Source: Psilocybe azurescens (lineage: Eukaryota; Basidiomycota; Agaricomycetes; Agaricales; Agrocybaceae). Taken from it: a stretch of 64,000 nucleotides of DNA. Below, piece by piece: positions 58,870 to 64,000 of this stretch. Made by a program: the position numbers and the translations under genes. The notes beneath the pieces were generated by a model. That model did no database searches. It saw only the letters and a list, made by a program, of their open reading frames with translations, and had not been told where the DNA came from. Numbering within the stretch: position 1 is the first letter of the stretch; every line of letters starts with the position of its first letter. The stretch spans positions 1 to 64,000 of the forward strand of contig JAJIRX010000675.1 in NCBI GenBank assembly GCA_023853785.1. The letters are read 5' to 3'.

Positions 58870-60249
58870 ATGTATAACTATGAGACGGACTCATCTGAAG
58901 GTAATCGGACATGTAAATGATCAGTAAACGTTAACTAAGCTTCAGTTTAACCACAGAAATTATCTTTGACCCAGACCAGGACGCCGAAGAGAAGTGCACC
59001 TTACGCCAACATTACCGTTCATTGACCAAGAAGATTGAGCGTGCACATTTTTCGACAAACCCTATCTACTTGATCTAACGGATTTCTTTGTAGAACATCA
59101 AGACAATCCTGATGAGGTGACGGCGTACGAAATGGTGGTCGAGGTAAAAAAGGCAAATAAGTTATTCGATTCAGGTGACTAAAATGCTTGAGGCACTTTA
59201 TGCGTTATTGTATATCTTCCCATTTTAAATAGTTACGGGGCCTCAGGATGCAACTCTCGACTCTCGTTTCTTGCTCCTGGCCACTAATATAGGTGCTCAG
59301 AAAGCTCGAGCAATGAAATCCTGGTCAGGTGCATTAGATGTTGACGACTTCATAGCAAGATTGGTGCACTATATGGGCGGTCAAAACTCCTTTGAAGATG
59401 GGTTGTCAGATAGCTCTAATGAAGAGGAAATTCACGATCCCGTTCCGACTCTTGATTGGGACAGGATAGGACGTAAATGCCTCGCAAAAAGTCGATGCGT
59501 CCCGGTCACAGGATTTATGTATGTGCTGTCTAATCTTGCCATGTGTATGGTTTTCTGATGGTCGCTATCGTACCACGATAGGTCCCTTATCTATTGAGCA
59601 GAGAAAGAGAGCAGCCAACAAGCGATCAATACTCGAAAAAAAACAAGGAAGATGAAAGGAAACCACAGGAACTGAAAGAGGAAGACATTTCAAGATCACA
59701 GAATGAAACAACAGGAACGTGTCTATTGTATGCTTTTAATCTTTGCGCGATCGTTCGTCTATCTGACTATTTTTTAGCTTCGATCGATTTTAGAACACTT
59801 TAAAGTCTATATACACAACCCAATAAACCTCTTTAAATGTGTGATTAATCCACAGAACTTCGCTCAGTCGGTCGAAAATGTATTCAACTTGTCATTTCTC
59901 ATCCGAGATGGCAGATGCAGTTTGAAACTCGTGACGGAGAGCCTGTCATATGTGAGTTCCGCTCTACAGGTTCGCATGACTTATTGACATTTCACCATAA
60001 GTTCTCCGCAAGGAACCGGGACACGAAGAACATGCGGAGTGCTTGAAGAGAAGGCAGATGGTTTTGGAGCTTGATATGGAAACATGGAAGGTACAAATTT
60101 CAGCATTACCACTTACCAGTTCTTCGGTTCGCCAATTTGACCGTTGTGGTTCGCAGCGTGCCATTCAGGTGTTTAACATCACAGAGTCATTTATTCCTCA
60201 ACGAGCTCCAGCGCAAACAGGATTCGGTGATAAATGTATGGTTGATTGA
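58870..60249 (+). CDS. nse4: Nse4, kleisin of the Smc5-Smc6 complex
   Basis: About 350 residues. Start MYNYETDSSE is spliced (GAAG|GTAATC .. CCACAG|AA) to EIIFDPDQDAEEK, a classic Nse4 opening with YRSLTKKIE after it. Then ATLDSRFLLLATNIGAQKAR, MKSWSGALDVDDFIARLVHY, LDWDRIGRKCLAKSRCVPVT, LGPLSIEQRKRAANKRS, QELKEEDISRSQNETT, and the C-terminal winged helix INLFKCVINPQNFAQSVENV / FNLSFLIRDGRCSLKL with LKRRQMVLELDMETW. The protein bridges the Smc5 and Smc6 heads in DNA repair (family knowledge). A run of eight A at 59636-59643, one more than expected, breaks the frame between KRSILEK and NKEDERKPQ. The stop is at 60247. Confidence 0.92.
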
Positions 60250-60668
60250 TTTTTTGTGGCTGCCCAACGACGTTATTTATACATTCGATATTGCACTTGG
60301 TTTATTAGTATGCACATTCTTCTCTCCCCGTCGCCTAAACCAATTGATTGATATATGGGTATAGAAGTTTCAAATAAGGAGAGTCAAACTCTCAGTGTAT
60401 TATTGCTTTGCGCCGACACCACTAAACTGGACTCTTCAGGCACTAGCCAAGCCCAGGAGCACGGCCTAGATTATCAGATAATCAGATGTTCCTCGTCGCG
60501 TATCTGATAAGATGCGACGTGTCGGGGATGGTGGCAGGGGACCGGTCTTCTGGTCGATATATTAGAGCTGACTAGGATCCACAACGACGTTGCTCTTCAC
60601 CACCTTTGGCTCCTGGAATCTTTCGGTTACGTAGAAGTCGAAATTTTTTCTTTCCTCCGGCCTTACCG
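60250..60668. promoter_or_regulatory. Upstream region of the siderophore transporter
   Basis: About 420 bp with no other gene. GATA-type motifs (for example TTATCAGATAATCAGATG near 60473-60490) are visible, and GATA-family repressors control siderophore genes in other fungi. The link is inference. Confidence 0.4.
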
Positions 60669-62581
60669 ATGGCCAGTGTTCTGTTAAGCCGTTTCAGGCC
60701 ACAAGCTGACCAGCCGATCGTTGACTCCGAAGCGGAGAAACAATCGGATGTCGAAAGTCGCGACGGAAGGCCTATAGGGCACGTGGTTGACGAGAAGGAC
60801 GCGAAGATCATCGACGGCGAGCAGTTCACGCCAGACGCACAGGATGGTGTTAGGAAGATCGAGGCTGTCACGACAGTATGGACAAAAGCCGCCCTGTATC
60901 TTGCGTATATCATGTCAGTACATACCCAATTTTTATTATTGCAGAATACATAGGTCACTGACACCTCAATCGCAGGATATGGATCATCTACTTCATCGAC
61001 TCTATGCAACAGAGCACGACCGGCGCCCTGACTCCCTATGTCACCTCCAGCTTCGGACAGCACTCTACCCTTGCAGCGACTGGTATTGTTTCCGGTATTG
61101 TTGGAGGTCTCATCAAGCTCCCGCTCGCCAAAATTCTTGATATCTGGGGCCGTCCGCAAGGTTACCTCATGATGATTGTTCTCTTGACTGTCGGTCTCGT
61201 TATGATGGCTGGTTGCAAGAACGTCGAGACCTACGCTGCTGCTCAGGTATTCTACTGGGTCGGGTATGTTTTCCTTTTAATTCCGCCAACGTCGTGAACA
61301 TTTGCTAATAATGATCTTAGATACAATGGCTTGACCTACACTCTCGGTATTTTCATCGCCGACACCTCCACCCTCCGCAATCGATCATTCATGTTTGCCT
61401 ACGCAACCTCTCCGTACCTCGCCACCACTTGGATCGGTGGTCCCCTCGCCGACGCTTTCCTCAAGGGTCCCGGTTTCCGCTGGGGTTTCGGCGCCTTCGC
61501 CATCATCACCCCTGTTATCACCCTCCCCCTCTTCTTCGTCTTCTATTTGAACTATGGAAAAGCAGAGAAAATGGGTCTTATCACCAGAACTCCTTCCGGT
61601 CGTACAACTATGCAGTCCATCAAGCATTACGCGGTCGAATTTGACATTATCGGCCTCTTCCTCATTGTTGCTGGCCTCGCGCTTTTCTTGCTCCCCTTCT
61701 CTCTCTATTCTTATCAAAAGGATACCTGGCGCTCACCCATGATCATCTCTATGATCATAATCGGTGGGCTCCTCTGCATTGCTTTCATCTTCTGGGAGCG
61801 CTATTACGCACCCGTCACTTTCATCCCTTACGTCCTCCTCCTCGACCGCACCGTTTTTGGAGCTTGCATTCTGTCCGGAACTCTCTTCGTCTCTTACTAC
61901 CTCTGGGCAACCTACTTCTTCTCCTTCCTCCTAGTCGTAAACGGACTTACCATCACCGAGGCATCGTACGTCGGCAACACCTATACCATGGGCTCATGCT
62001 TCTTTGCCCTCTTTGTTGGTGTCCTAATTCGCCAAACCGGCAAATTCAAGTGGCTTGCGTTGTATTTCGGTGTGCCCGTCACTATCCTCGGTGTCGGCCT
62101 CATGATCCAATTCCGTCAACCTGATGTGAACATTGGCTACGTCGTGATGTGCCAAATTTTCATCGCGTTCGCTGGTGGGACTTGTGTCATCTGCGAGCAG
62201 ACCGCTGCAATGGCTGCGACATCGCATCAGTTCGTAGCTGTTGTTCTGGCTATGGAAGGAATGTTCGCCTCTGTGGGCGGCGCGATTGGACAGGCCGTGG
62301 CCGGCGCAATCTGGACTGGAACGTTCCCACAAAAGCTGTTGGAGTTGTTACCGGAGGAGAGCAAGGCCCAGTGGCCGCTCATCTACGGAAGCCTGCCCGT
62401 CCAGCTGAGCTTCCCTATGGGATCGCCGGAGAGGATTGCGATTAATGCTGCGTACGGATATTCACAGAAGTATATGTGCATCGCTTCCGTGTGCATTTTG
62501 GGGGTCTCGTGGGCAAGTGTGGCCTTGTGGAGGGATATCGACGTGAGGAAGTTTAAGCAGGTCAAGGGAACTGTTTTCTAG
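60669..62581 (+). CDS. Siderophore-iron transporter (MFS, Sit1/MirB type)
   Basis: About 600 residues in three exons, with twelve or more membrane segments. Start MASVLLSRFRPQADQPIVDS is preferred over an in-frame ATG at 60606. The cytosolic N-terminus is charged (KQSDVESRDGRPIGHVVDE). Siderophore-family features: IWIIYFIDSMQQSTTGALTP, YVTSSFGQHSTL, IVGGLIKLPLAKILDIWGRP, YNGLTYTLGIFIADTSTLRN, and the late PMGSPERIAINAAYGYSQKY. The last two blocks are family hallmarks. It imports ferric siderophores by proton symport (family knowledge); which chelate is not visible. Frame fully intact, unusually for this window. Exon-intron ends at 60914/60975 and 61265/61320 are approximate. Confidence 0.92.
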
Positions 62582-63399
62582 GCGTAATTCTCCAGATAAA
62601 AATGGTGGAAGCACAAGCGTCCTATCGAACCTCAAACATCTAGACTACCATAGTATATTAGACGACTTTTTAACATCATGACATACGATTTTTATATACT
62701 CTTGTACACACATTATTACTATTGCATATACCTCTGCAACAGACTGAATGTCCACTGAAAATAAGAGTTGTCGCGTATAGTCACGTATTGACTCTTCACA
62801 GCGCGTGTCCACGTGCATGATCATTCACACTGCCAAGTCACCTGGACCTGGGAGTCGAAATACAGGGAACCTCCATTGCAGCTCGCATTCCACGTCCTCA
62901 GCTTTTCACTCTTTGCAAAAACAAAACTAGAAACGCTGATCTCTTTGGCTCTATATGATTATGGATGGCTAATTGAAGACTAGCGGATGATGCTGAAGTT
63001 CGCAGTCCACCTTGGTACATTGCCGCAACACCGGGATGCATGGACCTGGACAAAGGCCTTTGGTAAGAGTGGGAAATGGATCATAGGCGGAACGGATGCG
63101 TGATGTACGGAGAAGCTAAACAATGTCGACGGTCGGTGCATATCGCTCGTTGGGCACAACGCCATAAGCATTCCTTCGTTAAGCAGAAAGTCGAACTACA
63201 CCTGAGAGAAGGTGAGTACGAGTCTGCGCATTGACTACGCTCGTAGACAAATTCTAGAATATGGAAATATGGCGAACTCTCTTCCCAAGCCGGTTTTTCA
63301 ATTTACTGGATCCCCGTCTTTCTATCCAGTTTGAAGGACCTCCATCTATAGTAACCCCCCTGAAGGTATGTTTAAATAATACATTCTGGAGATAATCCC
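62582..63399. other. 3'-3' intergenic region
   Basis: 818 bp between convergent genes. A minus-strand 63-codon open frame at 63171-62980 shows no family or splice partner. No repeat or RNA seen. Confidence 0.4.
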
Positions 63400-64000
63400 T
63401 TACGCCTTAAATTTCTCCCCCAACTTCATATAATTCCAACAGATACTCCACCCTAAGTCATCCCCAAACATCATTTTCCTGACTTCCTCGCCCACAGTAA
63501 CCCCCCTCTGCAGCACTATACCCTACCGCCTCATTCCCTACCGCCAGCGCCATCATTGGCGGGATTGGGTCCAATTCACTATCCTTAATATCCTCCTTCT
63601 TCTTCTCCCCCCTTTCGACAAGCATTCTTTGATGAATATTCCTCGCTGCCAAACTGCCCATCCACATCGCTGCACCTGCCCTCTTGATGCCACTCCACTT
63701 TACCGCATCACCTACGCAAAAGTGTCCCTCCGGCAAGGTCTTAATCGCAAGGTTGGATTCAATCTGGACATACCCTTCTTTATCAACCGCTTCCTTAGGA
63801 AGAAACTCGATTCCTGTAGGATGCTGCCCTGATATAGCGGTGATTACAACCGCAGTTTTCATTATCTCGCCTGTGGACAGACGAAGCTCCCAATGTTCCG
63901 GCTCCTCGGAAATTTTGACAGTTTCGAGAACGCGAGCGCTAAGTTTTAGTGAGACACCTGTTTTCTCTAAAAGCTCTGCCGCTGACTCCGCGAATTTATC
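63400..64000 (-). CDS. AIF-like FAD-dependent oxidoreductase (C-terminal part, N-terminus outside window)
   Basis: The visible C-terminal ~200 residues show the second FAD/NAD(P) domain of AIF/AMID-type pyridine nucleotide-disulfide oxidoreductases: AAELLEKTGVSLKLSARVLE, MKTAVVITAISGQHPTGIEF, GYVQIESNLAIKTLPEGHFC, VGDAVKWSGIKRAGAAMWMG (FAD-binding GD motif) and AARNIHQRM. The tail is restored by removing one base from the C run 63501-63506: EGVTVGEEVRKMMFGDDLG and WSICWNYMKLGEKFKA, ending at 63400. Such proteins are flavin NAD(P)H oxidoreductases of mitochondria or lipid droplets (family knowledge); the substrate is not visible. The gene continues past 64000. Confidence 0.85.

Overview
The window is nuclear DNA of a filamentous basidiomycete, most likely an agaricomycete mushroom. 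Genes are dense, lie on both strands and are cut by many short introns of about 50-60 bp with GT..AG ends. Proteins of typical basidiomycete type (a HET-domain protein, a Swiss-Army-Knife RNA repair ligase, type-B carboxylesterases, a siderophore MFS transporter) sit among universal eukaryotic genes (Raptor, p150 dynactin, Smc4, Nse4, Nop10, eL21, uS4).

Layout. 1-5.3 kb: 3' part of a multidomain RNA repair protein (2H phosphoesterase, PTP-like phosphatase, P-loop kinase, RNA ligase), a HET-domain gene and a decayed second HET tail. 5.9-11.1 kb (-): Raptor/Kog1, the TORC1 scaffold, divergent from p150 dynactin (11.5-16.3 kb, +). 16.5-18.1 kb (+): C2H2 zinc-finger protein. 18.5-19.9 kb (-): adenosine kinase. 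20.3-28.8 kb: three carboxylesterase loci, the middle one a deleted pseudogene. 28.9-30.5 kb: unresolved coding traces. 31.3-32.9 kb (+): acidic LRR-like protein of unknown function. 33.2-41.6 kb: two XanA/Xan1-like dioxygenases enclosing a divergent ribosomal protein pair (eL21 / uS4) and a membrane-anchored GH47 mannosidase. 43.2-43.5 kb (+): tiny three-exon Nop10. 44.1-50.0 kb (+): condensin Smc4. 50.5-51.0 kb: two inverted copies of a palindromic MITE-like repeat. 51.7-57.5 kb (+): full-size ABCA-type transporter. 57.9-58.7 kb (-): type I membrane protein with a lysine-rich tail, divergent from Nse4 (58.9-60.2 kb, +). 60.7-62.6 kb (+): siderophore-iron transporter. 63.4-64 kb (-): C-terminal part of an AIF-like FAD oxidoreductase running off the window.

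A striking property is that many clearly conserved genes, including essential ones (uS4, Smc4, Raptor, Nse4), are each broken by single-base shifts, most of them inside short homopolymers. The simplest reading is uncorrected sequencing indels, so most broken frames here should not be read as pseudogenes. True decay is best supported for the middle carboxylesterase copy and the HET tail remnant.

For multi-exon genes the coordinates span start codon to stop codon including introns. Exon joins were done by eye, so individual splice sites are approximate unless stated. No tRNA, rRNA, CRISPR array or intact autonomous transposon was recognised.
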